A stretch of DNA of 60,836 nucleotides from positions 1 through 60,836 of the forward strand of contig URHG01000011.1 of assembly GCA_900547555.1 (NCBI GenBank), in the 5' to 3' direction. A model generated the notes under the pieces. The model was not told the DNA's origin. It saw only the letters and a list, made by a program, of their open reading frames with translations, and did no database searches. The translations under genes and the position numbers were made by a program. Origin of the DNA: an uncultured Porphyromonadaceae bacterium (GTDB lineage Bacteria; Bacteroidota; Bacteroidia; Bacteroidales; UBA11471). Shown here in pieces: positions 41,162-49,232 of the stretch (positions are counted from its first letter, which is position 1; every line of letters starts with the position of its first letter).

Positions 41162-42661
41162 ATGAACTTTTTATCTTTATTCGTACTTATCCCTCTTTTG
41201 ATGATGGCCGGGCTGGCTCTCTCGAAAGAGATGAAACAAATACGCGCCGTTGCCGTGATAGGTTCGTCGTTGCAACTTGTTTTCGCCTTTATCGTTCTGT
41301 TTATGTTCTTGGGCGAACGTGCAGCTGGCAATACGGCCGAAATGCTTTTTGTCGCCGATACCGTATGGTACGCGCCGCTCGATATTCATTATACGGTGGG
41401 TGTCGACGGTGTATCTGTGGCTATGCTGTTGTTGTCGGCCATTGTGGTTTTTGCCGGAGTTTTCGCTTCATGGAAAATCGATCCGCTGCCCAAAGAATTC
41501 TTTCTTTGGTTGATACTTCTCTCGATAGGGGTATTCGGGTTCTTCATTTCCATCAACCTCTTTACGATGTTCATGTTCTATGAGATAGCCCTTATACCTA
41601 TGTATCTTCTCATCGGAGTGTGGGGTAGCGGTAACAAGACCTATTCGGCGATGAAACTTACCCTTATGCTCATGGGTGGTTCGGCGCTTTTGTTGATCGG
41701 TATATTGGGTATTTATTTCCACTCTTCGGCCGACGGCAATTTGACGATGAATATCCTCGAAATCGCCAAGAACAATGCGATTCCCCATGACATGCAGTAT
41801 TATCTCTTCCCGTTGACGTTTGTGGGATTCGGTGTGTTGGGAGCCATGTTCCCCTTCCATACGTGGTCTCCCGACGGTCATGCTTCGGCGCCTACGGCTG
41901 TGTCGATGCTCCATGCCGGAGTACTTATGAAACTCGGGGGATACGGCTGTTTCCGTGTTGCGATGTATCTGATGCCGTGGGCGGCTACCGAGTTGTCATG
42001 GATATTCTTAATTCTCACCGGTATCAGTGTCGTTTACGGTGCATTCAGCGCGTGTGTGCAAACCGACCTCAAATATATCAACGCTTATTCTTCGGTGAGC
42101 CACTGCGGCCTCGTGCTTTTTGCTTTGCTTATGTGGAATACGACGGCTATGACAGGTGCTGTCTTGCAAATGCTTTCGCATGGATTGATGACCGCACTTT
42201 TCTTTGCGCTCATCGGTATGATATACGGACGTACGCATACACGCGACATTCGGGAGATGGGAGGTTTGATGAAGATCATGCCTTTCCTTTCGGCCTGTTA
42301 CGTGATAGCCGGTCTGGCATCGCTGGGTCTTCCTGGTTTGAGCGGTTTCGTGGCCGAGATGACCGTCTTCGTAGGCTCTTTCCAGTGGTCCGATCCATTC
42401 CATCGGGTCTTTACCATCGTGGCTTGTACATCGATCGTTATTACGGCCGTTTACATTTTGCGTGTTGTGGGTAAGTTGCTTTACGGTAAGGTGCAGAACG
42501 AGCATCACCGTGAGCTTACCGATGCGGTTTGGTATGAACGTCTTTCGGCGATTACCCTTATTGTGGGTGTTGCTGCTATCGGTATGGCTCCGGGTTGGAT
42601 TTCCAACCTCATCAGCGATAGTATGAGTGTGATCAGTGAACGTATTTTGCAATATATCTAA
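41162..42661 (+). CDS. nuoM: NADH-quinone oxidoreductase subunit M
   Basis: A 499-residue antiporter-like membrane subunit with about 14 helices. The blocks FYEIALIPMYLLIGVWG (Glu in helix 5), MFPFHTWSPDGHASAPTAVSMLHAGVLMKLGGYG (Lys) and DLKYINAYSSVSHCGL identify it. It pumps protons in the membrane arm. Gaps: 40 bp to nuoL and 14 bp to nuoN. Confidence 0.95.
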   Translation: MNFLSLFVLIPLLMMAGLALSKEMKQIRAVAVIGSSLQLVFAFIVLFMFLGERAAGNTAEMLFVADTVWYAPLDIHYTVGVDGVSVAMLLLSAIVVFAGVFASWKIDPLPKEFFLWLILLSIGVFGFFISINLFTMFMFYEIALIPMYLLIGVWGSGNKTYSAMKLTLMLMGGSALLLIGILGIYFHSSADGNLTMNILEIAKNNAIPHDMQYYLFPLTFVGFGVLGAMFPFHTWSPDGHASAPTAVSMLHAGVLMKLGGYGCFRVAMYLMPWAATELSWIFLILTGISVVYGAFSACVQTDLKYINAYSSVSHCGLVLFALLMWNTTAMTGAVLQMLSHGLMTALFFALIGMIYGRTHTRDIREMGGLMKIMPFLSACYVIAGLASLGLPGLSGFVAEMTVFVGSFQWSDPFHRVFTIVACTSIVITAVYILRVVGKLLYGKVQNEHHRELTDAVWYERLSAITLIVGVAAIGMAPGWISNLISDSMSVISERILQYI

Positions 42662-42675
42662 TCAAGAAAAAGTAT

Positions 42676-44097
42676 ATGGATTTTTCAAACTTTTTATGGA
42701 TGCGCGATGAATTGTCGCTTTTGGCAGTCATTCTTATCCTGTTCCTCTATGACACTTTCGCTACGGAGAAGAGCCGCCGTGCTTTCTCGTGGGTAGCGTG
42801 TCTGCTCCTTGCGGCACAGACAGCTTTCCTCTTTTTCAATCCGGTAACGGGCGAGGCTTTCGGCGGGATGTATCAGACGTCTTCGATTATCAATATTGTA
42901 AAAATAGTTCTCAACATAGGAACGTTGTTGGTGCTTATACAGGCGAATGCTTGGGCCAAAGCTCCCGATATGGCGATACGCCGAGGCGAGTTCTACGTGC
43001 TCACGCTGATTACCTTGCTGGGTATGTACCTGATGATTTCGTCGGGCAATTTCCTTTTGTTCTTTATCGGTCTCGAAATGGCATCGCTGCCTCTCACCGC
43101 ATTGGTCGCCATAGAAAAGTATCATCAGCTTTCGTATGAAGCAGCGGCCAAGTATGTGTTTATAGCGCTTTTTTCTTCATCGCTCATGTTGTTGGGTATC
43201 TCGTTCCTTTACGGAGCGGTAGGTACACTCTATTTTGCCGATGTAGCGGCCAGTCTTGTGGGTACACCTCTCTTGTATGTGGGGCTTGTGCTTTTCTTGG
43301 CCGGTATGGGATTCAAAATATCCATTGTGCCTTTCCACCTTTGGACGGCCGATGTGTATCAAGGAGCGCCGACTTCTATCACCGCATACCTTTCGGTCAT
43401 TTCAAAAGGTGCTGCCGCGTATGCGTTGATGGTTGTACTGTTCAAGGTCTTTTCGTCGGTTGCGATGATTTGGCAACCGGTATTGTGGGGGCTTATCGTT
43501 ATTACCATTACGATAGGTAACCTTTTTGCCATACGGCAGAAAAACTTGAAGCGTTTCATGGCATTCTCGTCAATCTCCCAAGCCGGTTATATCCTTCTGG
43601 GAGTTATCGCCGGGACGGCTGTGGGAATGACTTCGCTCATCTATTATGTGTTGGTGTATATTTTCTCGAACCTTGCCATATTCGGTGTCATCTCCGTAAT
43701 CGAGAATGCTACTGGCAAGGTGAATATGGAAGATTACAATGGCCTTTATCGTACCAATCCCAAGTTGAGTGTCGCTATGATGTTGGCGCTGTTCTCTTTG
43801 GCCGGTATTCCTCCTTTTGCCGGATTTTTCAGTAAGTTCTTTATTTTCTATGCGGCCGTCGAAGAAGGTTTCTATGTATTGGTATTTATTGCTTTGCTCA
43901 ATACCATCGTTTCGCTTTATTACTATTTGTTGGTGGTGAAAGCGATGTTTATCAAGCAGGACGATTGTGTCGTTCCGGCTATTCAGAGCGATGGCGCATC
44001 GAAACTCAGCATTTCTTTGTGTGTACTCGGTGTAATCTTTATCGGTTTGTTGAGTTGCATCTATACCTCTATAACACCTTTGTCGTTCGGAATGTAA
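42676..44097 (+). CDS. nuoN: NADH-quinone oxidoreductase subunit N
   Basis: A 473-residue antiporter-like membrane subunit. Family blocks include FFIGLEMASLPLTALVA, FKISIVPFHLWTADVYQGAPTSITAYLSVISKGAA and NLKRFMAFSSISQAGYILLG. It is the last gene of the cluster; a strong terminator follows 25 bp after the stop codon. Confidence 0.95.
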   Translation: MDFSNFLWMRDELSLLAVILILFLYDTFATEKSRRAFSWVACLLLAAQTAFLFFNPVTGEAFGGMYQTSSIINIVKIVLNIGTLLVLIQANAWAKAPDMAIRRGEFYVLTLITLLGMYLMISSGNFLLFFIGLEMASLPLTALVAIEKYHQLSYEAAAKYVFIALFSSSLMLLGISFLYGAVGTLYFADVAASLVGTPLLYVGLVLFLAGMGFKISIVPFHLWTADVYQGAPTSITAYLSVISKGAAAYALMVVLFKVFSSVAMIWQPVLWGLIVITITIGNLFAIRQKNLKRFMAFSSISQAGYILLGVIAGTAVGMTSLIYYVLVYIFSNLAIFGVISVIENATGKVNMEDYNGLYRTNPKLSVAMMLALFSLAGIPPFAGFFSKFFIFYAAVEEGFYVLVFIALLNTIVSLYYYLLVVKAMFIKQDDCVVPAIQSDGASKLSISLCVLGVIFIGLLSCIYTSITPLSFGM

Positions 44098-44122
44098 TTA
44101 TAGGTCGATAAAAGACAGGTAG

Positions 44123-44159
44123 CGGGCAATGCACGAAAAAGTGCATTGCCCGTTTTTTT
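44123..44159 (+). terminator. Terminator of the nuo-atp supercluster
   Basis: CGGGCAATGCAC (44123-44134) pairs perfectly with GTGCATTGCCCG (44141-44152), followed by seven T residues. It is the only strong intrinsic terminator seen after nuoA. Confidence 0.92.
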
Positions 44160-44192
44160 AATGGACGTTGTTTCGGTGATGATTGTGGGGTA

Positions 44193-44225
44193 AAAAAATA
44201 GCGTCGTCCTCATTATGGACGACGC
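44193..44225 (-). terminator. Terminator of fabD
   Basis: GCGTCGTCC (44201-44209) and GGACGACGC (44217-44225) form a 9-bp stem. On the minus strand it is followed by TATTTTTTTA. Confidence 0.85.
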
Positions 44226-44293
44226 TTATCGTATTAAGGTTTACAAAAATTTACGGGTTGTTTTTGTAGAAAGAGTTTCCTTTATCGAGAGGC

Positions 44294-45175
44294 TTATTGG
44301 ATACCGCTCGTCTCGACTTCTTTGTTGATTTTTTTGATGAGTCCTTGCAGTACATTGCCGGGGCCGACTTCGGTAAACGACGTAGCACCGTCGGCGATCA
44401 TATTGAGAACCGATTGTGTCCAACGTACAGGAGCCGTGAGTTGTGCAATCAGATTGGCTTTGATGGCGTCGGGATCGGTTACGGCTTGAGCACTTACGTT
44501 TTGATAGACGGGACATTTCGGCTCGAAAAATTGTGTGTGTGCGATGGCTTCGGCCAGTTCTGCGCGGGCGGGTTCCATAATCGGAGAATGGAATGCGCCG
44601 CCGACTTTCAATTTCAGGGCTCGTTTAGCTCCGGCTGCAAGCATTTTTTCGCAAGCAGCATCGATACCTTTTTCATCGCCGGAGATAACGACTTGTCCCG
44701 GACAGTTATAGTTGGCAGGAACAACGACACCTTCGGTAACCGAGGCGCATATTTCTTCGATTTTCTCATCGGGCAGGGCCAATACGGCAGCCATAGTCGA
44801 AGGAGTTGCTTCGCAGGCTTTTTGCATGGCGCGGGCACGAGCCGATACCAGACGTACGCCGTCTTCGAACGAAAGGGCTCCGGCAGCTACCAGTGCCGAA
44901 AATTCGCCGAGTGAATGACCGGCTACCATTTCAGGGCAAAAATCGTCTCCCATAGTTTTGGCAAGAATGACCGAATGTAGGAAAATTGCGGGTTGCGTTA
45001 CTTTGGTTTGCCGCAGGTCTTCATCGGTCCCGGCAAACATCAGGTCGGTGATGCGGAAACCTAATATCTCGTTGGCTTTCTCAAACATGGCTTTGGCTTC
45101 GCTGTTGTTATCGTACAGCTCTTTTCCCATGCCTACGAACTGGGCGCCTTGTCCCGGAAATACAAATGCTTTCAT
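44294..45175 (-). CDS. fabD: Malonyl-CoA:ACP transacylase
   Basis: A 293-residue cytoplasmic enzyme that loads malonyl groups on acyl carrier protein for fatty acid synthesis. The N-terminal FPGQGAQFVGMG, the nucleophile Ser88 in GHSLGE and the catalytic His in GGAFHSP (near residue 198) are all present. The start at 45175 is chosen over an in-frame ATG at 45214 because the family begins MKAFVFPGQG and the promoter overlaps the longer version. It is a single gene between two terminators. Confidence 0.95.
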   Translation of the reverse strand: MKAFVFPGQGAQFVGMGKELYDNNSEAKAMFEKANEILGFRITDLMFAGTDEDLRQTKVTQPAIFLHSVILAKTMGDDFCPEMVAGHSLGEFSALVAAGALSFEDGVRLVSARARAMQKACEATPSTMAAVLALPDEKIEEICASVTEGVVVPANYNCPGQVVISGDEKGIDAACEKMLAAGAKRALKLKVGGAFHSPIMEPARAELAEAIAHTQFFEPKCPVYQNVSAQAVTDPDAIKANLIAQLTAPVRWTQSVLNMIADGATSFTEVGPGNVLQGLIKKINKEVETSGIQ

Positions 45176-45211
45176 AATCGTTTGGTTATAATGTGTTTTG
45201 TGAAAACAGTG

Positions 45212-45219
45212 CAAAGGTA
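45212..45219 (-). promoter_or_regulatory. -7 element for fabD
   Basis: Minus-strand TACCTTTG, 37 bp upstream of the fabD start codon. The gap 45176-45436 holds this and the divergent promoter at 45410, and no further gene. Confidence 0.5.
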
Positions 45220-45409
45220 GTTATTTTTTGTCGAAAAGTTGTTTTTTGTGGTCGGAATCACATTTTGAGCGCTTTTTAGAGAGGTTGAATAAGGAAAGGA
45301 GAACTGTTTTATCCCGAAATGCAACCAGATAAGTCGGAGATGTTGTAGAAAAAGGAGTATAACTGAAAAAACTCGAAGAACATCTGGGCGTTTTTTCGTT
45401 GTATTTCTT

Positions 45410-45417
45410 TATCTTTG
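45410..45417 (+). promoter_or_regulatory. -7 element for the PCMD gene
   Basis: TATCTTTG, 20 bp before the ATG at 45437. No clear -33 box. Confidence 0.55.
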
Positions 45418-45436
45418 CCGCGAATTGAGAGTATAT

Positions 45437-46408
45437 ATGTTGAAGAGATTATTGTTTATTTATACGGTTTGTTTGCCATTATCGGTTTGGGCTCAGCAGA
45501 GCGATACCGTTTACGAGCGAGTGGAGTTGCTTCCTTATGGCGATATGGAGTGTTGGACGACCCGCGTCATTAAAGAGTCGGCTTTGTTGGGAGGGACGAC
45601 AAAGGAGGTCTATCATATCGGCCCGACGCAGACAATCGAGGGCGCAGAGCCCTGGGTACGGGAGTCGAGCGACTCTCCGTGGGGCGGTTCGAGTGTGTGG
45701 GCCAATCCTGTGGGGATAGATAAGGTGAGTGTTACCGTTTTTCCCGAGGAGCGTGCACCGGGAAATAAGTGTGCCCGTCTCGAAGTAAGAAAAGAGACTT
45801 GTAAAGTTCTCGGTATGGTAAATATTACGGTGGTTGCTACGGGGTCTGTTTTTTTAGGTTCTGTGCGGGAACCGGTCAAGAACGCAAAGAATCCGCAAGG
45901 GAAGCTCGATCAAGGTATTCCTTTTACCAAACGTCCTAAGGCGTTGCAGCTCGATTATAAATTGGAATTGGCCGATCAGCTTATCAAGGCAACGGGTATG
46001 CGCTCGTCCGAAATAGAAGGAAAAGACAATGCCGAGATATGTTTATATCTGATACAACGCTGGGAAGATGAGGACGGTAATGTGTATGCCCGACGTATAG
46101 GAACGGGTTACCATAAGTTCAGTGAATCGGTTCCCGAGTGGCAGAACGGTTTCCGCGTTCCCATTTATTATGGAGATATAAGCGGAGAACCATTTTTTAG
46201 ACCCGAAATGGCACTTGAACTTCCCGATGGCCCGCGATATACGACGAACAGTAAAGGTAAGAATGTTCCTATACAGGTTGTCGGTTGGGGCGATACCGAT
46301 GCAGAACCTACACATTTGATGTTGCGTATTTCGTCGGGCGATAGGGGTGCTTTTATCGGAGCCGTAGGAACGTGTTTCTGGATCGATAATGTTTCTCTCG
46401 TATATTGA
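45437..46408 (+). CDS. PCMD (putative carbohydrate metabolism) domain protein
   Basis: A 323-residue exported protein with a signal peptide of about 20 residues (LFIYTVCLPLSVWAQQ). The body fits the PCMD beta-sandwich family found in Bacteroidetes surface proteins: NGDMECW-like start (YGDMECWTTR), a long strand-rich middle, then LMLRISSGDRGAFIGAVGTCFWIDNVSLVY at the end, the typical closing block with Asp-Asn. The name of the domain does not imply an enzyme; a glycan-binding role is the usual guess. It is a lone gene; the usual neighbours (SusC/SusD or fimbrial genes) are absent. A TTG in frame upstream is not used because the ATG is well placed. Confidence 0.7.
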   Translation: MLKRLLFIYTVCLPLSVWAQQSDTVYERVELLPYGDMECWTTRVIKESALLGGTTKEVYHIGPTQTIEGAEPWVRESSDSPWGGSSVWANPVGIDKVSVTVFPEERAPGNKCARLEVRKETCKVLGMVNITVVATGSVFLGSVREPVKNAKNPQGKLDQGIPFTKRPKALQLDYKLELADQLIKATGMRSSEIEGKDNAEICLYLIQRWEDEDGNVYARRIGTGYHKFSESVPEWQNGFRVPIYYGDISGEPFFRPEMALELPDGPRYTTNSKGKNVPIQVVGWGDTDAEPTHLMLRISSGDRGAFIGAVGTCFWIDNVSLVY

Positions 46409-46473
46409 GAATGGATTGGGGGCAAAAGTGCACTTTGCGTTTCCCGGCCATAGACAATGAAAAAATATGTATA

Positions 46474-46506
46474 AAGAGAGGGCTGCATTGTGCAGCCCTC
46501 TCTTTA
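46474..46506. terminator. Bidirectional terminator between the PCMD gene and the unknown exported gene
   Basis: A perfect 15-bp inverted repeat (46474-46488 and 46492-46506) with a 3-nt loop. Both strands end in T-rich sequence (TTTATATTA and TTTATACATA). Confidence 0.88.
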
Positions 46507-46520
46507 TATTATTGGGAATA

Positions 46521-47207
46521 CTATTCTTTTACTTCTTTGAGCGTAAGCCCGATGACATAATAGTGAGGGAGTATATCGAAAATATCTTCTGTCATTTCTG
46601 CGGTAATGTTTCCGTAACAAGAGCGGGATATGTTGTGTTTCTCATCGAAGAAGAAAGAGTTGTAAATAACGAGAGGAATTTCTTGTTTGTTTTTTGTTAC
46701 CGGAGCGATTTCGAATGTACGGAAATCATATATTGGCTTTTTATTTTGAGGGAGAGTTATAATTTTTACTTGTTGGGTAGCGGCTCCTCGAGGGCAACTT
46801 ATGGTGATGGTTACGGTAGAATCACTTTCCGGTATAACATATATGCTCATTTGATTTAGTGTCCAGTATTTAGCCTTTTTTGAGACGTTGAGGTTACGAG
46901 ATTTTATGAATGCTTCACGCTCATCGGCCTTTTCAGGTAGATCTTTCCGGTTTCGACCTATTTTGAAGTTGACGATACGATCAATTTTTTTACCGGTTTT
47001 ATATTCATCGATATAAAAGTTGATGTTGTATTCTTTTTTGTCGAGTTCGCTCAAATCGAAATGTGCTATGTGAATACCCATTCTATCCAAGACATTTATG
47101 ATATCTGTATGGGAGATCTCTGTCGGTTTTATACGAATCTCTTTTTCTTTGGCGTTGATGGGTAATAGTAAGGTGGCGAATAATAATGTTAAGAATAAGT
47201 GTCTCAT
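46521..47207 (-). CDS. Exported protein of unknown function
   Basis: A 228-residue protein with a signal peptide (MRHLFLTLLFATLLLPINAKE). I do not recognise a family. The mature part is strand-rich with one basic stretch (residues about 65-115: KIDRIVNFKIGRNRKDLPEK and onward), a Ser/Thr-rich strand (YVIPESDSTVTITISC) and a terminal LPHYYVIGLTLKEVKE. Two Cys residues (near 145 and 200) could pair in the periplasm. No lipobox is visible. It is a lone gene converging on the PCMD gene with a shared terminator. Confidence 0.65.
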   Translation of the reverse strand: MRHLFLTLLFATLLLPINAKEKEIRIKPTEISHTDIINVLDRMGIHIAHFDLSELDKKEYNINFYIDEYKTGKKIDRIVNFKIGRNRKDLPEKADEREAFIKSRNLNVSKKAKYWTLNQMSIYVIPESDSTVTITISCPRGAATQQVKIITLPQNKKPIYDFRTFEIAPVTKNKQEIPLVIYNSFFFDEKHNISRSCYGNITAEMTEDIFDILPHYYVIGLTLKEVKE

Positions 47208-47276
47208 AATTTTAAATCATTAGGTTTTTATATAGTATAATAGACGCATTATAAATAGAAAGGTTACGTACTTTTT

Positions 47277-47284
47277 CAAAATTA
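47277..47284 (-). promoter_or_regulatory. -7 element for the unknown exported gene
   Basis: Minus-strand TAATTTTG, 70 bp upstream of the start codon at 47207. Confidence 0.4.
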
Positions 47285-47428
47285 ATCAAAATATTTGAAT
47301 GGTTGTCATGATATAGCTTATTTTTTTAGCGGGATATTATTATCCGAAAGATGTCGCCATTTTACGTGGGTAAATTATGTAAAAATGAAATCTTTTTATT
47401 CCGAGAAAACATGGGTGAGATATAAAAA

Positions 47429-47456
47429 CGTCGGCGAGCAAATTCGCTCGCCGACG
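47429..47456 (-). terminator. Hairpin, probably the distal terminator of the YeiH-type gene
   Basis: CGTCGGCGAGC (47429-47439) pairs with GCTCGCCGACG (47446-47456). On the minus strand TTTTTATA follows. It is 254 bp past the YeiH stop, leaving an unusually long 3' tail, or it ends a separate small RNA. Confidence 0.5.
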
Positions 47457-47709
47457 GCATACCGTAAACTTATAACAATCTTTTACGGGTGGGACAGAGT
47501 GGAGACACTTTTCTGTCCTGGACTATAACGGAAAAAACACAAAAACTCTTATTCGAAAAGCCGGGAAGACTTAGACAAAATATTTTTCTCTTTTATGGAG
47601 GCAATCTTGTTCGAGCCTTTTGTTCCAGCTTTTATATAAGAGACAGGAAAAAGATAAAAAGGTTTCATTCCCCTTTTGATTTTTAACCGTTTTTAAATAT
47701 TCGTTTTTA

Positions 47710-48786
47710 TCAAGCGAGTACCGGTACAAGATATTTACATAAGGCATATCCGCCGAAAACAAGCCAGAGATAAATGATTCCGGCGAGGTAGAAAGGTTTT
47801 GCTCCGGCTTGTTTGAACTTGTCGATACTTGTTTCAGCTCCGAGCGCGGTCATGGCCATGGTGAGCAGAAAGTTGTCGAAACCGTTTATTGCATTTATTC
47901 CGGCCGACATGATGTCCGAAGGAATGAATGAAAACGATTGCAGCAGAGAGTTGACTGCGATTACCAGCAAGAAACCGAATGCAAACCACGGAATGGATAT
48001 TTTGCTTTTTCCGTCGCTTGATACATCGGTGTGTCGGGCTTTGCGTACCCGGGCGATGATATAGCTCATGATGAGTAATACCGGAGCCAACATCATGACA
48101 CGTATCATTTTGGTGATCGTAGCTTGGTCGGCGAGGTGCAATGCCCCTTCGGGGTCCATGGCATTACCGGCACCTACCACGTGTGCGACTTCGTGCAAGG
48201 TCGCTCCTGTATAAATCGCCATCTCTTGATAGGTAAGGTCTAATATCCCGGCACGATACAATATCGGATAAAGAAACATCGACAATGTCCCGAAAATAAC
48301 GACTGTGGAAACGGCGATGGCTGTCTTGTGAGGTGCGCATTTTACGACCGGTTCGGCACCCAACACGGCGGCCGCTCCGCAAATAGCACTACCGGTCGAT
48401 ACCATGACGGCGGTTTTTTCGTCCATTTTCAGCAGTCGACCGGCGATGACACCCAAAAGCAGTGTTATACCGATGACTATGACATCGATGATGATAGCCG
48501 GGAGTCCTATTTCGAGAACTTGTTGAAAGGTAAGTCGGAAACCGTAGAGTACAATACCCGTACGCAATATTTGTTTGGTACAGAATTTAATGCCGGGAAC
48601 CCATGTGTCGGGTATGTAATTACGCAGACTGTTGGCATAGAGCATACCTAAGATGATACCCACGATAAGAGGGCTTAGCGATAGGTCTTTTACCCATTGA
48701 AATTCGCTGATGTAAAAGGCCGAGAAAGAAAATAGAGCGATGAGGAGTACGCCGTGTGAGACGGCAGCTTTTTGTTCCGAAATCAT
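47710..48786 (-). CDS. YeiH-family membrane transporter (UPF0324, putative sulfate exporter)
   Basis: A 358-residue inner-membrane protein with about ten hydrophobic segments. Family blocks: LSPLIVGIILGMLYAN, VLYGFRLTFQQVLEIG, MVSTGSAICGAAAVLGAEPVV and GATLHEVAHVVGAG (His-Glu-x-x-His). The family (PF03601) is annotated as putative sulfate exporter, but few members have been tested. The start at 48786 is chosen because an in-frame ATG at 48816 falls on the promoter. No LysR-type regulator, the usual partner, is present. It is a lone gene. Confidence 0.85.
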   Translation of the reverse strand: MISEQKAAVSHGVLLIALFSFSAFYISEFQWVKDLSLSPLIVGIILGMLYANSLRNYIPDTWVPGIKFCTKQILRTGIVLYGFRLTFQQVLEIGLPAIIIDVIVIGITLLLGVIAGRLLKMDEKTAVMVSTGSAICGAAAVLGAEPVVKCAPHKTAIAVSTVVIFGTLSMFLYPILYRAGILDLTYQEMAIYTGATLHEVAHVVGAGNAMDPEGALHLADQATITKMIRVMMLAPVLLIMSYIIARVRKARHTDVSSDGKSKISIPWFAFGFLLVIAVNSLLQSFSFIPSDIMSAGINAINGFDNFLLTMAMTALGAETSIDKFKQAGAKPFYLAGIIYLWLVFGGYALCKYLVPVLA

Positions 48787-48813
48787 ATGATGAAGAATTA
48801 AAGTTTCAGGGTG

Positions 48814-48821
48814 CAAAATTA
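48814..48821 (-). promoter_or_regulatory. -7 element for the YeiH-type gene
   Basis: Minus-strand TAATTTTG, 28 bp upstream of the chosen start codon. Confidence 0.45.
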
Positions 48822-49118
48822 AGAAATAAAATAGTAATGCGGTATATATTATGGGGGGTGGAATACGATAAGAAACTGTATTGGGAAATAATGTTTCTTT
48901 TCACAGAAAAGAGATGGTTTTGTCATCATATTGTCATATCATCGGGCTATTTTTGTCAACGAAAAAAGGAGGACGAAAGGTTTGTGAGATTCTGTCATTA
49001 GGTTTCGTAGGAGTCATTCCTCCTTGATAGGTAAAAAGATTGTTATTGTTTTTTCGTTATAGTGTGTAGAAGGAGCTTCTCTGTGTTAGAGCGGCTCTTT
49101 TGTTGTGATAAGATATAT

Positions 49119-49136
49119 GTTACAATATTGTTACAA
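49119..49136 (-). promoter_or_regulatory. Pho-box-like repeat pair in reverse orientation
   Basis: On the minus strand the sequence is TTGTAAC AATA TTGTAAC: two identical 7-bp units with a 4-bp spacer, the same unit and 11-bp step as the array at 16180. It lies 47 bp upstream of the ATPase -7 element but faces away from it. Confidence 0.4.
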
Positions 49137-49183
49137 ATCCGGTAATTGTCTTTCCTTGTTGGGTACGATAACCAAGAATCGTG

Positions 49184-49191
49184 TATATTTG
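49184..49191 (+). promoter_or_regulatory. Promoter of the calcium ATPase gene
   Basis: TATATTTG with a TTG at 49159-49161, 22 bp upstream. It gives a leader of about 35 nt. Confidence 0.6.
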
Positions 49192-49232
49192 CAAGGTTTA
49201 ACTCCGAATGAAAATATCTACATTATAAAATA

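Larger units (their letters stand above)
47208..47709. other. 502-bp non-coding region with one hairpin
   Basis: No credible gene. It contains the promoter of the unknown exported gene (47277-47284), a strong hairpin at 47429-47456, and an imperfect palindrome around 47492-47518 (GGACAGA/TCTGTCC). The rest is A/T-rich and featureless to the eye. Confidence 0.6.
48822..49232. other. 411-bp non-coding region before the P-type ATPase
   Basis: No gene seen. It contains a Pho-box-like repeat pair in minus orientation (49119-49136) and the ATPase promoter at 49184-49191. Confidence 0.6.

Noticed and set aside
47485..47530. An insertion-sequence end around the GGACAGA/TCTGTCC palindrome
   Set aside because: No matching second end, target duplication or transposase fragment is visible.
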